Assembly: GCA_002455955.1 (NCBI GenBank)
Contig: DKLZ01000022.1
Location: 1-64,000, forward strand
DNA: 64,000 nucleotides
Reading direction: 5' to 3'
Origin: Dehalococcoidia bacterium UBA6627
GTDB lineage: Bacteria > Chloroflexota > Dehalococcoidia > UBA2979
Both the position numbers and the translations under genes were made by a program. Under the pieces are notes generated by a model that was not told where the DNA came from, searched no databases, and was given only the letters and a program-made list of their open reading frames with translations. Shown here piece after piece: positions 16,155-26,413 of the stretch. Position 1 is the first letter of the stretch, and each line of letters opens with the position of its first letter.

Positions 16155-19100
16155 TTGACCACGATGAACCAGCAGATAGTCCATTCTAATCGGCGTATAC
16201 CAAGTTTAGTAAAGACATACGGGGCGAGGGACAAAGTTCTCGAGATGCCCAATCTGATCGAAATGCCACGGCGATCATACGAACGCTTCAAAAATGAGGG
16301 TCTGCAAGAACTATTTGATGAAGTCACACCGATCGACGATTTCACCGGTGGACGCATGGAACTGCGTTTCACGTCTTACCGCTTTGAGGATCCCAAATAT
16401 TCTGAGGCCGAAGCGCGCGATCGTGAACGCACTTATGCTGCTCCGATGCGTGCCACAGTGGAATTGCTTGTTAAGGAGACAGGCGAAGTTAAGGAGCAAG
16501 AACTGTTCATGGGTGACATCCCACTCATGACTGAACATGGCACCTTCATCATCAATGGCGCTGAACGCGTCGTAGTCTCGCAGCTCGTCCGTTCTCCTGG
16601 CGTTTATTTCACCGGGACAAACGACCCTGCCACTGGGCGTCAACTTGTCGCTGCAAAACTAATCCCAAATCGCGGGGCCTGGCTTGAATTTGAGACATCA
16701 GTAAAAGACTTGATCTCTGTAAAAGTTGACCGCAAACGACGTATACCCGTCACTGTGCTTCTTCGCGCGATTGACCGCGAGGATGGCCTAGCTATGGCCG
16801 ATCTTGGTACCGACGAACGTGTGAGGGCCATGATCGAAGACGTCGATACTGATGAAGACCATTCATTTCTAGAAGCAACTCTTGCAAAAGATCCAACTAC
16901 AAATCAGGCCGAAGCACTTGAAGAATTCTATCGTCGCTTACGCCCGGGAGATCCACCAACGGCTGATAACGCGCGTGAGTTACTGGAGACATTACTTTTC
17001 TCCGATCGGCGTTATGACCTTGGCAAAGTCGGACGTTACAAACTAAATAAACGACTTGATCTCGTTGATGCTCCGGAAACACGTTCCTTGAGGCGCGAGG
17101 ACCTTTTAGCGATTATTCGTCGCATCTGGAATATCAACAACGGTAAAGGGCAACCGGACGACATCGATCATCTCGGTAACCGTCGTGTGCGTTCTGTAGG
17201 CGAGTTAATGCAGAACCAGTTCCGGGTCGGAATGTTACGCATGGAACGAGTTGTTAGAGAGCGCATGACAATCACTGATCCGGAGGAAGCAACTCCATCT
17301 GCACTTGTCAATATCCGCCCAGTCGTAGCATCAATGAAAGAATTCTTTGGCGGATCGCAGCTATCCCAATTCATGGACCAAGTGAATCCGTTATCTGAGA
17401 TCGCACATAAAAGAAAATTGTCAGCCCTAGGTCCTGGCGGCCTCTCAAGGGACCGCGCCGGATTCGATGTTCGTGATGTTCATTCCAGCCATTACGGCAG
17501 AATCTGCCCAATCGAAACACCCGAAGGTCCCAACATTGGATTAATTGGGAGTCTAGCCTCGTACGGCGTTGTTAATGATTTCGGGTTTATTGAAACGCCA
17601 TACCGGCCTGTTGCCCACGAGCTACCTAAGAAATTCAATCGCCAGCTGGAAGGCCGCTATCTTGCTGATGACGTTAAGAGCAGCACCGGCAAGATAATCG
17701 GCTCAGAAGGTCAACGGGTTGATGAAAAACTTGCTCGAGATCTCGGTAATGCCGCTGAAGAGACGATTCCTCTCCGACCATTCGCAACAAATGAGACAGT
17801 CTACCTAGACGCGCACGAGGAAGAACAATATCGAATTGCACAGGCAAATATTGGTATCGACGATACTGGGAACATTACTGAGGAGCGCGTCGAAGTCAGA
17901 CATGGCCATACCTTCGAAATGGTGGGCCGTGTAGAGATTGATTACGTGGACGTATCTCCGAAACAAATAGTTTCGGTTGCTGCTGCAATGATTCCATTCC
18001 TCGAACATGACGATGCAAATCGCGCGCTGATGGGTGCAAATATGCAACGGCAGGCAGTTCCACTGCTTCGTCCAGAAGTTCCCCTAGTTGGAACAGGAAT
18101 GGAACTGCCAGCTGCCGCTGACTCTGGCCAAGTGCTACATGCTGAGGAAGACGGTCAGATCACATCTGCGAGCGCCAACTTCATCCAAGTTAAATATGAT
18201 TCCGGTCGTGAAGAGCGGTATCCACTGCTCAAGTTTGTACGTTCAAACCAAGGTACTTCGATCAACCAACGTCCGATCGTAAATCGGGGACAACGAGTCG
18301 AGAGAGGTCAACCTCTCGCGGACTCTTCCTGCACGCAGGATGGTGAACTGGCACTCGGAAAATCTCTACTCGTTGCATTCATGTCCTGGGAAGGTTTGAA
18401 CTTCGAGGATGCGATTGTGCTCTCTGAATCCGTGGTGCGTGATGACAAGTTCACGTCAATCCACATGGAAAAATATGAAGTCGAAGCTCGTGACACAAAA
18501 CTCGGAGCTGAGGAGATTACCCGCGATATTCCGAATGTAGGAGAAGAAACCTTACGCGACCTCGACGAAGAAGGAGTCATCCGTATTGGCGCCGAAGTTC
18601 GAGAGGGCGACATCTTAGTCGGCAAGATCACGCCGAAAGGTGAAACTGAACTGACCCCAGAAGAAAAGCTTCTGCGAGCGATCTTTGGTGAAAAAGCTCG
18701 CGAAGTTAAGGATACGAGCCTGCGTGTCCCCCACGGTGAGCGCGGCAAGGTAATAGATGTACGTGTATTCAGTCGTGACAATGGAGATGAGCTACCGGCC
18801 GATGTTAACAAAATGGTTCGTGTAGCCGTCGCACAGAAACGGAAGATTGTTTCTGGTGACAAGATGGCAGGGCGCCACGGGAATAAGGGCGTCGTTTCAA
18901 CGCTGCTACCACTCGAAGACATGCCCTATCTGGAGGATGGAAGGCCTGTTGAGATCGTTCTCAATCCAATCGGCGTCCCTTCTCGAATGAATATTGGTCA
19001 GGTACTAGAGACGCATTTAGGATGGGCAGCTTCTACTCTAGGCTGGCGTGCGATTACACCGGTATTCGATGGGGCATCAGAAACTGAGATTGAAGATGCC

Positions 19101-19910
19101 CTTAGCCGCGCTTGGTTCGCAATTCAATCTGGCGCTGTAGATACCGAGGCCGCAATAAAAGCCGCAGACACAGATGTGGGCCAGCGAGTTGACCTCTCAG
19201 CGATGGAGGCCTACCTCGAGGATGGAGGCTTTGATCATGATGAAGTGTTACGTACGGGAGAACCCGGTACGGCTACTCGAGCATGTCTTTCCTTGTGGAT
19301 GGAAGGTCTCGGCGAAAAAAACGTACGACGCTTAAGTGATGAGAAGTTCAACGAGCGCGTTACTGCAGTAGCTGCACGAACTAATTTAGCGTCGCCGATT
19401 TGGGGCAAACAGAATCTTTATGATGGTCGTACGGGCGAACAGTTCGACCAACCTGTGACAGTAGGTTACATCTATATGCTGAAACTCATCCATCTAGTGG
19501 ATGACAAGATCCATGCACGCTCAACTGGCCCCTATTCGTTGATTACTCAGCAACCTTTAGGGGGTAAAGCCCAATTCGGTGGTCAGCGATTTGGAGAGAT
19601 GGAGGTGTGGGCGCTCGAAGCATACGGCGCAGCACACATCCTGCAAGAAATGTTGACTGTGAAATCAGATGATGTTGTTGGACGTGTGAAGACATACGAA
19701 GCAATCGTTAAGGGTGAGAACACGATGGACCCGGGTGTTCCCGAGTCGTTCAAAGTCTTAGTAAAGGAACTCCAATCGCTTGGCCTGGGCGTAGAGATCC
19801 TAAACGATTCCTCGGAAGAGATGGGTTTCGGCGAAGAATACATAGAGCAAATCCCCTCACTTGGAATCAACCTCACAGGTCGCGAAGCAGAGGATGCTAC
19901 CCGTGCTTGA
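16155..19910 (+). CDS. rpoB: DNA-directed RNA polymerase subunit beta
   Basis: The beta subunit of RNA polymerase, about 1251 residues. Diagnostic segments include EHGTFIINGAERVVVSQLVRS, the rifampicin-pocket region GGSQLSQFMDQVNPLSEIAHKR, LSALGPGGLSRDRAGFDV, CPIETPEGPNIGLI, the KMAGRHGNKGVVS segment of the active centre and the C-terminal PLGGKAQFGGQRFGEMEVWAL. The start is uncertain: TTG 16155 has AAGGGG six bases upstream, while ATG 16164 (MNQQIVHSN) is 15 bases from it. The final codons overlap the rpoC start by 17 bases. Unusually, the rplKAJL genes do not precede it but lie about 9 kb downstream of rpoC. Confidence 0.98.
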   Translation: MTTMNQQIVHSNRRIPSLVKTYGARDKVLEMPNLIEMPRRSYERFKNEGLQELFDEVTPIDDFTGGRMELRFTSYRFEDPKYSEAEARDRERTYAAPMRATVELLVKETGEVKEQELFMGDIPLMTEHGTFIINGAERVVVSQLVRSPGVYFTGTNDPATGRQLVAAKLIPNRGAWLEFETSVKDLISVKVDRKRRIPVTVLLRAIDREDGLAMADLGTDERVRAMIEDVDTDEDHSFLEATLAKDPTTNQAEALEEFYRRLRPGDPPTADNARELLETLLFSDRRYDLGKVGRYKLNKRLDLVDAPETRSLRREDLLAIIRRIWNINNGKGQPDDIDHLGNRRVRSVGELMQNQFRVGMLRMERVVRERMTITDPEEATPSALVNIRPVVASMKEFFGGSQLSQFMDQVNPLSEIAHKRKLSALGPGGLSRDRAGFDVRDVHSSHYGRICPIETPEGPNIGLIGSLASYGVVNDFGFIETPYRPVAHELPKKFNRQLEGRYLADDVKSSTGKIIGSEGQRVDEKLARDLGNAAEETIPLRPFATNETVYLDAHEEEQYRIAQANIGIDDTGNITEERVEVRHGHTFEMVGRVEIDYVDVSPKQIVSVAAAMIPFLEHDDANRALMGANMQRQAVPLLRPEVPLVGTGMELPAAADSGQVLHAEEDGQITSASANFIQVKYDSGREERYPLLKFVRSNQGTSINQRPIVNRGQRVERGQPLADSSCTQDGELALGKSLLVAFMSWEGLNFEDAIVLSESVVRDDKFTSIHMEKYEVEARDTKLGAEEITRDIPNVGEETLRDLDEEGVIRIGAEVREGDILVGKITPKGETELTPEEKLLRAIFGEKAREVKDTSLRVPHGERGKVIDVRVFSRDNGDELPADVNKMVRVAVAQKRKIVSGDKMAGRHGNKGVVSTLLPLEDMPYLEDGRPVEIVLNPIGVPSRMNIGQVLETHLGWAASTLGWRAITPVFDGASETEIEDALSRAWFAIQSGAVDTEAAIKAADTDVGQRVDLSAMEAYLEDGGFDHDEVLRTGEPGTATRACLSLWMEGLGEKNVRRLSDEKFNERVTAVAARTNLASPIWGKQNLYDGRTGEQFDQPVTVGYIYMLKLIHLVDDKIHARSTGPYSLITQQPLGGKAQFGGQRFGEMEVWALEAYGAAHILQEMLTVKSDDVVGRVKTYEAIVKGENTMDPGVPESFKVLVKELQSLGLGVEILNDSSEEMGFGEEYIEQIPSLGINLTGREAEDATRA

Positions 19911-22900
19911 AGTCAACGATTTCAATGCAATTCGTCTAGGCCTGGCCTCATCATCTCAGATCATGTCCTGGTCGTATGGTGAGGTAACCAAGCCCGAAAC
20001 GATCAACTACCGAACATTAAAGCCAGAAATGGATGGGCTTTTTTGTCAGCGAATCTTCGGACCAATCAAGGATTTCGAATGTGCCTGCGGGAAGTACAAG
20101 CGCATCCGGTACAAAGGTATTGTCTGCGATAGATGTGGCACTGAGGTAACACGAAGTAAAGTCCGCCGTGAACGAATGGGCCATATCACACTAGCCGCTC
20201 CGGTAACCCACATCTGGTTCGCTAAGGGAGTACCAAGTCGACTTGGCCTACTCCTGGACATTCCACCCCGAACGTTAGAGCGTGTTCTCTACTTCGCTCA
20301 GTATGTTGTGACAGAGGTTGATGACGAGTCACGATCTCACGCTCTCGATCTGCTTCATCTCGAAATTGACGAAGAGGCCTCACGCCGAGAAGGTGAAATT
20401 GGAACGCAAATCACCACGCGCGAAGAAACGTTGGAAACCGAGCTTGCAGCGATAGAAAGTCGCAAAGAAGAAGAAGTGGCGTCTGCCGACAAGGAACTTA
20501 CTAAACAAATAGACGAGGTCATGACCGAAGCGCGTGAGCTCGAGAAGGATCTAAGCGAGCGCTCTGGTGAAAAGCTACGAGGAAAACTGGTTTTCCGCGA
20601 TCAGATGATCGGTCAGCGCAGTGACAACATCACTGATGAAACAATAAAGTCCCTCCAAGATGCCACCAAGATAACGGTGGAGAATATTGAGTCAGCCACC
20701 GCGGAAAATAAGTCCGATATTCAACTTATGGCGGATGCTGCATCTCAGCAAAAGCGCGATGCAGCATTTGAAGAGCTTGAGCCTTTACGAGAACAGTCGA
20801 TCTTGATCCGCAACGAAGTCAATAAGGAATATGAGCCACTAGCGAAATGGCTCGAAAAACTCCGAGACCCCATCGAATCAGATGCGCTTACGGTGCTCAG
20901 TGAAGACGAGTTCCGAGAATATGAAGAGCGCTTTGGGCTCGTTTTCAAAGCATCGATGGGTGCCGAGGCAGTGCTTTCAATCCTTCAAAGGTTCGATCTC
21001 GATGCACTACGTTTAAAGTTGCAAGATGAACTGCACTCAACCAGTGGCCAACGACGTAAGAAAGCAACAAAGCGTTTACGTATCGTTGAGTCACTTCGTA
21101 AATCAGGGAACCGACCCGACTGGATGATCATTAGTGAACTGCCTGTTCTCCCACCCGATCTGCGCCCAATGGTGCAATTGGAAGGCGGGCGTTTTGCTAC
21201 TTCAGACCTCAACGACCTATACCGCCGAGTGATCAATCGCAACAACCGGCTAAAGCGCCTGCTTAGTCTTGGTGCACCGGAAATCATTATTCGCAATGAG
21301 AAACGAATGCTCCAAGAGTCGGTCGATTCGTTGATCGACAATGGGCGCCGCGGTCGAGCAGTATCTGGTTCCGGAAATCACAAACTGAAATCTCTATCTG
21401 ACCTGCTGAAGGGTAAGCAAGGGCGGTTTCGTCAAAATCTTCTCGGCAAGCGAGTCGACTACTCAGGTCGTTCCGTAATCATCGTTGGCCCTCAGTTGAA
21501 ACTCGACCAGTGCGGACTGCCAAAGAAGATGGCATTGGAGCTCTTTAAACCATTCGTAATGCATGCCTTAGTTCGAAGTGGCCTTGCCCACAACATTAAA
21601 AGTGCGAAACGCATAGTTGAACGGGCACAACCTGAAGTATGGGATGTATTAGAAGAGGTAATCAAAGACCGTCCGGTCTTACTGAATCGGGCGCCGACAC
21701 TGCACCGCTTAGGAATTCAGGCATTCGAGCCAATACTAGTTGAAGGTTCTGCTATCCAACTGCATCCGCTTGTCTGTTTTGCCTACAATGCGGACTTTGA
21801 CGGCGATCAGATGGCCGTGCATGTGCCACTCTCGTACGAGGCAGTGGCCGAGGCACGACAGGTGATGTTGAGTACTGAAAACCTCCTTTCGCCATCCGAC
21901 GGTGAACCTGTGGTCGCGCCAACTCTAGATATGGTCCTCGGCTGCTACTACATGACTTATGAAGGCGTACTGCCTAATGACGTCCGCCCACAATCATTTA
22001 TTGAAGTAGACCGAGTACGAATGGCTTACCAAGTCGGTCAAGTGGGTATTCAAGAGCCAATCAGACTGAAAGTCGATGAGCAATTTATTGATACTACTGT
22101 TGGGCGAGTGCTCTTCAACGAAATCGTTCCAAATGAACTCGGATACATCAATGAGCTAATGGATAAGAGCAAGCTACGGTCACTAGTATCTCGTTCACAA
22201 CGCGATCTCGGTAACGCTCCAACAGTGGCCCTAGTGGATGCCATTAAAGATATCGGTTTCCGTTATGCCACCCAATCAGGACTCACGATTGCTGTATCAG
22301 ACATCTCCGTGCCTAAAGCCAAACCAGAGATGATGGCTGAGGCAGATGCTCGAATCAGTGCGATGGAGGATCAATATCAACTTGGTCTAATCACTGCTGA
22401 TGAGAAATATCAGGCTGCAATCAGTATCTGGTCAGATACGACAAACCGAATGCAAGACGCTCTATACGAGGCCCTTCCCCCCACTAGTGCTCTCGCGATG
22501 ATGTCGAACAGTGGCGCGAAGGGAAATATTGCACAGATCCGTCAAATGGGCGCCATGCGTGGACTAATGTCGGACCCATCAGGGCGCATCATCGACCTTC
22601 CGATTCGAGCAAGTTTCCGTGAAGGATTGTCAGTTCTCGAATATTTCATCTCGACGCACGGTGCCAGAAAAGGGTTAGCGGACACGGCACTTCGTACTGC
22701 CGACTCAGGCTACCTGACTCGCCGCATGATCGATGTCTCACAAGACGTCGTAGTGCAACCAGGTACCTGCGTCGAACCGGGTGAACCGATCCCGGGCATC
22801 TGGCTCAGCCACCGCCCCGGGGAAACATTACTAGCATCACTCGAGGAAAGGATCGCAGGACGTTTTACTGCGTCCGCGGTCGCCCACCCCGATACAGGTG

Positions 22901-24255
22901 AGATATTGATCGGTGAAGATGAGGAGATTAACAACGAAATAGCGCACCAGATCGTTGAATCTGGGATTGATCGTGTTCATGTCCAATCACCGCTAACCGA
23001 TACTAGCCCTCGAGGAATTGCACAACACAGTTATGGTCGTTCATTAGCAACCGGTGAACCGGTTGAACCCGGTACAGCTATCGGCATTATCGCAGCTCAA
23101 TCGATTGGTGAACCTGGTACACAATTGACGATGCGGACTTTCCACACTGGTGGAGTCGCAGGTACTGACATTACCTCTGGACTACCGCGTGTTGAAGAAA
23201 TTTTTGAAGCACGCGTTCCAAAAGGTCAAGCATTGCTCGCCGAGATCGACGGTGTGGTTCAGGTATCGAGAGACGGCGACCAAAGGACGATTTCGGTTAC
23301 GGCTACTGAATCATTCACTGAGCAATTCGAGTTGCCTAAGGACTTTGAGCTATTAGTGAAAAATGGTGCGGAGGTTTCGCTGGATGAACCACTAGCACAG
23401 CCGCCCGAAGATTCTAATGAATCCGACGTACCTATGGTTCCGATCACGGCTACTGCCAACGGCACTGTGGAATTTGTAAGAGATGGACGTAGACGGAGAC
23501 CGATAGCTTTACGAATCACGGCAGAATTGAAGGATGTTCGAGAATATCCAGTACCAGCCAGCGGGCGTTTACGGGTTGAAGGCGGAGAGTTCGTGCAAGC
23601 GGGAAGCCAGTTAACGGAAGGACCACTCGACCCACAGGAAGTTCTGAAAATCATGGGACCAGAAGCGTGCCAGCTGTACCTTGTCGACGAAGTGCAACGT
23701 GTTTATCGCTCCCAAGGTGTTAATATCAACGACCGACATATAGAAGTCATCGTCAATCAAATGATGCGAAAAGTTCGCATTGAAGATCCGGGAGACACAG
23801 AACATCTCCCGACCGAATTGGTTGATCGCAATGAGTTTGGGGAGGAGAACGAACGAATCATTGCCGAAGGTGGTACTCCGGCAAAAGCTGAACCGGTACT
23901 GCTGGGTGTAACCAAAGCTTCACTGTCGACCGATTCATTCTTAGCAGCAGCATCATTCCAAGAGACCACGCGGGTACTGACAGATGCCGCAATCAGTGGT
24001 TCCACAGATCATCTCCGAGGCCTCAAGGAAAATGTGATCATCGGTAAACTAATTCCTGCACGCGCTGAGGTAACTGTCGAACGGCCAGAACCAATCGCAG
24101 AAATAGCGATGCCCGACTCGATGGTCTTACCGTTTATTTTCGACTTTGAACGTCAGGAAAACATCATCGGTGAAACACCATCGGCTTTCATGCCAAGCGA
24201 GGAGATGACAGCGGAGCTTGCGGGTGCAACTTCTTACGTTGCCGAACCCGACTAG
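19894..24255 (+). CDS. rpoC: DNA-directed RNA polymerase subunit beta', lacking three zinc-2 cysteines
   Basis: The beta' subunit, about 1453 residues. The first zinc site is intact (CACGKYKR, then CDRCGTEV, about residues 63-81). The catalytic Mg loop NADFDGDQMAVH lies near residue 630, and GEPGTQLTMRTFHTGG is present. Two oddities are visible. Residues about 140-325 are a Glu/Lys/Ala-rich probable coiled coil absent from the E. coli subunit, inserted before VLSEDEFREYEERFG. In the second zinc site Cys959 is kept, but the other three positions read Asp1036, Ala1043 and Ser1046 (LTDTSPRGIAQHSYGR) at exactly the E. coli C888/C895/C898 spacing. The ATG at 19894 is preferred over the in-frame TTG at 19861. 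Translation is probably coupled to rpoB by the 17-base overlap. Confidence 0.97.
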   Translation: MLPVLEVNDFNAIRLGLASSSQIMSWSYGEVTKPETINYRTLKPEMDGLFCQRIFGPIKDFECACGKYKRIRYKGIVCDRCGTEVTRSKVRRERMGHITLAAPVTHIWFAKGVPSRLGLLLDIPPRTLERVLYFAQYVVTEVDDESRSHALDLLHLEIDEEASRREGEIGTQITTREETLETELAAIESRKEEEVASADKELTKQIDEVMTEARELEKDLSERSGEKLRGKLVFRDQMIGQRSDNITDETIKSLQDATKITVENIESATAENKSDIQLMADAASQQKRDAAFEELEPLREQSILIRNEVNKEYEPLAKWLEKLRDPIESDALTVLSEDEFREYEERFGLVFKASMGAEAVLSILQRFDLDALRLKLQDELHSTSGQRRKKATKRLRIVESLRKSGNRPDWMIISELPVLPPDLRPMVQLEGGRFATSDLNDLYRRVINRNNRLKRLLSLGAPEIIIRNEKRMLQESVDSLIDNGRRGRAVSGSGNHKLKSLSDLLKGKQGRFRQNLLGKRVDYSGRSVIIVGPQLKLDQCGLPKKMALELFKPFVMHALVRSGLAHNIKSAKRIVERAQPEVWDVLEEVIKDRPVLLNRAPTLHRLGIQAFEPILVEGSAIQLHPLVCFAYNADFDGDQMAVHVPLSYEAVAEARQVMLSTENLLSPSDGEPVVAPTLDMVLGCYYMTYEGVLPNDVRPQSFIEVDRVRMAYQVGQVGIQEPIRLKVDEQFIDTTVGRVLFNEIVPNELGYINELMDKSKLRSLVSRSQRDLGNAPTVALVDAIKDIGFRYATQSGLTIAVSDISVPKAKPEMMAEADARISAMEDQYQLGLITADEKYQAAISIWSDTTNRMQDALYEALPPTSALAMMSNSGAKGNIAQIRQMGAMRGLMSDPSGRIIDLPIRASFREGLSVLEYFISTHGARKGLADTALRTADSGYLTRRMIDVSQDVVVQPGTCVEPGEPIPGIWLSHRPGETLLASLEERIAGRFTASAVAHPDTGEILIGEDEEINNEIAHQIVESGIDRVHVQSPLTDTSPRGIAQHSYGRSLATGEPVEPGTAIGIIAAQSIGEPGTQLTMRTFHTGGVAGTDITSGLPRVEEIFEARVPKGQALLAEIDGVVQVSRDGDQRTISVTATESFTEQFELPKDFELLVKNGAEVSLDEPLAQPPEDSNESDVPMVPITATANGTVEFVRDGRRRRPIALRITAELKDVREYPVPASGRLRVEGGEFVQAGSQLTEGPLDPQEVLKIMGPEACQLYLVDEVQRVYRSQGVNINDRHIEVIVNQMMRKVRIEDPGDTEHLPTELVDRNEFGEENERIIAEGGTPAKAEPVLLGVTKASLSTDSFLAAASFQETTRVLTDAAISGSTDHLRGLKENVIIGKLIPARAEVTVERPEPIAEIAMPDSMVLPFIFDFERQENIIGETPSAFMPSEEMTAELAGATSYVAEPD

Positions 24256-24265
24256 AATGAGGTGA

Positions 24266-26287
24266 TTAGTTCATTGAACTAGTAGGTTGCACTTCATCTC
24301 GTACCGGCAGCGGAAATGAAGTCCCGGCTGCCATCGGTCGTGGGCTGATCTGTATACCAGTATCAATTGGATTGAGGTTCACTAGGAGGCGCTCCCGTTC
24401 CTGCATTAGGCGCTCTTCCTGTGGTGAATTGTCATGAATCTTATACTGAACCAAATCAGCGATCTTTACCTTGCAGCTGTTATCGAAATTCTGCATTCCA
24501 CACACGTTGCAAGGATCTCTTTTGCAATCCAGAGTGATTTCCTGTTCTAGCGTCTTTAACCATTCACCACGGAGGTAGCTCGCTTCGGTACCCCCGTGAA
24601 TGTGCGCCCATGGATGGGTTTCCCAAAGTTCACGTGTGCGATAGGCATGAAAGGATGGGTCAACTCCACATTCCTCGAACGCAGCATCCCAGAGTGACCA
24701 ATCGTGATGTTCAGACCAAGCATCGAATTTCGCACCAGCCCGCCATGCTTTTTCGATAACATCGCCTATACGACGGTCCCCTCTAGAAAGTACCGCCTCA
24801 AGTAACGATTTCTCTGGATCTTCCCAAGTAAATTGGACACCAATCTTACGGCAACCATTTCGGAGAATTTGATGACGCCGCCGCAGTGTTTCTGGGTCAC
24901 ACTGAGGTGACCACTGGTACGGTGTATGAGCTTTCGGTATGAAATTACTGGTAGATACTCGTACACGTGCCCGCGTACCTATGTGCTTCCGCCCAATCGC
25001 CTTAACTTCTGCTGCAATACGAATAATTTCTTCAATATCGTGATCTGTCTCGGTCGGTTGTCCGACCATGAAATACATCTTGATCGAAGTCCAGCCTCCA
25101 CCGAAAGCATTCTCGGCCGCTGTGAGAATGTCGGCTTCGGATACAAGCTTGCTAATAGTGTTACGAAGACGCTGCGATCCAGCCTCAGGGGCAAGAGTCA
25201 AAGTGCGCTTCTTACCACGTGCAACAGCAGCTGAGATGTCGACTGAGAATGAGTCGACGCGAGTTGAAGGGATACTGATTTTGAGGCCTCTATCGCCATA
25301 TACATCCATCAGTTGGTTAACCATCGGAGCAATTTCTGAGTGGTCCGTAGTTGAAAGCGACATCAAAGAGAGCTCATCGTAACCAGTATTGGCGAGTAGC
25401 TCACCGGCTGCCTGAACAACCTCTTCCACAGTTCGCTCGCGGCTCGGGCGATAAATCATTCCCGCTTGACAAAAACGACAACCCTGAGTGCACCCACGCT
25501 GGATCTCGATAGTGGCACGGTTATGTATTACTTCTATGTAGGGAACAATCGGTTTAGTGATCGGAGGTTCAAGAACCTGAACGACACGTCTGCTGACACG
25601 ACCTGGAGCAGCGTCGTCGACTGGCTCGATCATGTCAATGGTGCCATCGTCTTGATAGCGGACGTTGTAAAGAGATGGGACGTATACACCGTCTATACGG
25701 GCAAGCTTTCGATGAAGTTCACGGCGTGGACCTCCCCCTCGAAGTTTCCAAGCTGAGATCACGTCACAGATATCGCGAATTATCTCCTCGCCTTCGCCTA
25801 AAGCGAATGCATCGATAAATGGGGAAAGTGGTTCGGGTTCTAAGGCTCCTGAGCCACCTGCTATCACAATTGTTTCATCGTCGGTTCGATCTTCTGTACG
25901 CAAGGCTATTTTGCCAAGATCTAACATGTTTAAGACATTCGAATAGCAAGCCTCGTACTGCAATGTGACACCCAAGACATCAAATTCATAAAGAGGGTGC
26001 TTCGTCTCAAGTGACCGCAGTGGTTCATCGTGCTGTCTCAGTAACTCTTCGAAATCAATCCAAGGACTAAACACCCTTTCGGCTAGAGCGTCTTCACGAC
26101 GATTGATGATGTCGTAGAGGATCATTAACCCAAGATTTGACATGCCGAGGTCATAGAGATCCGGATATGCGAGGGCAACTCGCAGCTCGTGCTGCACCCA
26201 ATCCTTGGTGATCGAGTTTAGCTCCCCGCCCGTGTAACGTGCCGGGCGCTGAACTTGAGGGATGAGCGACTCGTAAACGGTCGTCAT
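24266..26287 (-). CDS. B12-binding-like/radical SAM protein, TIGR03960 type
   Basis: 673 residues. The N-terminal 150-200 residues resemble a corrinoid-binding Rossmann domain (VALAYPDLYDLGMSNLG, YDIINRR). The radical SAM core has the [4Fe-4S] motif CTQGCRFCQAG (Cx3Cx2C) in RGCTQGCRFCQAGMIYRP, with SLSTTDHSEI and TLAPEAGSQRLRN downstream. A C-terminal CNVCGMQNFDNSC could bind another metal or cluster. Family members often sit near ribosome or RNase E genes, but their reaction is not established. Here it is a single gene, convergent with rpoC and divergent from ispD. Confidence 0.88.
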   Translation of the reverse strand: MTTVYESLIPQVQRPARYTGGELNSITKDWVQHELRVALAYPDLYDLGMSNLGLMILYDIINRREDALAERVFSPWIDFEELLRQHDEPLRSLETKHPLYEFDVLGVTLQYEACYSNVLNMLDLGKIALRTEDRTDDETIVIAGGSGALEPEPLSPFIDAFALGEGEEIIRDICDVISAWKLRGGGPRRELHRKLARIDGVYVPSLYNVRYQDDGTIDMIEPVDDAAPGRVSRRVVQVLEPPITKPIVPYIEVIHNRATIEIQRGCTQGCRFCQAGMIYRPSRERTVEEVVQAAGELLANTGYDELSLMSLSTTDHSEIAPMVNQLMDVYGDRGLKISIPSTRVDSFSVDISAAVARGKKRTLTLAPEAGSQRLRNTISKLVSEADILTAAENAFGGGWTSIKMYFMVGQPTETDHDIEEIIRIAAEVKAIGRKHIGTRARVRVSTSNFIPKAHTPYQWSPQCDPETLRRRHQILRNGCRKIGVQFTWEDPEKSLLEAVLSRGDRRIGDVIEKAWRAGAKFDAWSEHHDWSLWDAAFEECGVDPSFHAYRTRELWETHPWAHIHGGTEASYLRGEWLKTLEQEITLDCKRDPCNVCGMQNFDNSCKVKIADLVQYKIHDNSPQEERLMQERERLLVNLNPIDTGIQISPRPMAAGTSFPLPVRDEVQPTSSMN

Positions 26288-26413
26288 AGCAATAGCTCCT
26301 GTGTCTTTCGTTAAGGTGCCATTGCTACAGGCACGCTACTGAAAGGTTAGTAGGCCGTTAAGCTCGAAAACAACAATGCGACTGTTCTTCATTGAGTACA
26401 AACGTAGAATTGC

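Noticed and set aside
24267..24281. TAGTTC/GAACTA hairpin at the rpoC and radical SAM 3' ends as a two-way terminator
   Set aside because: Short stem, no T run, and it lies inside the last codons of the radical SAM gene.
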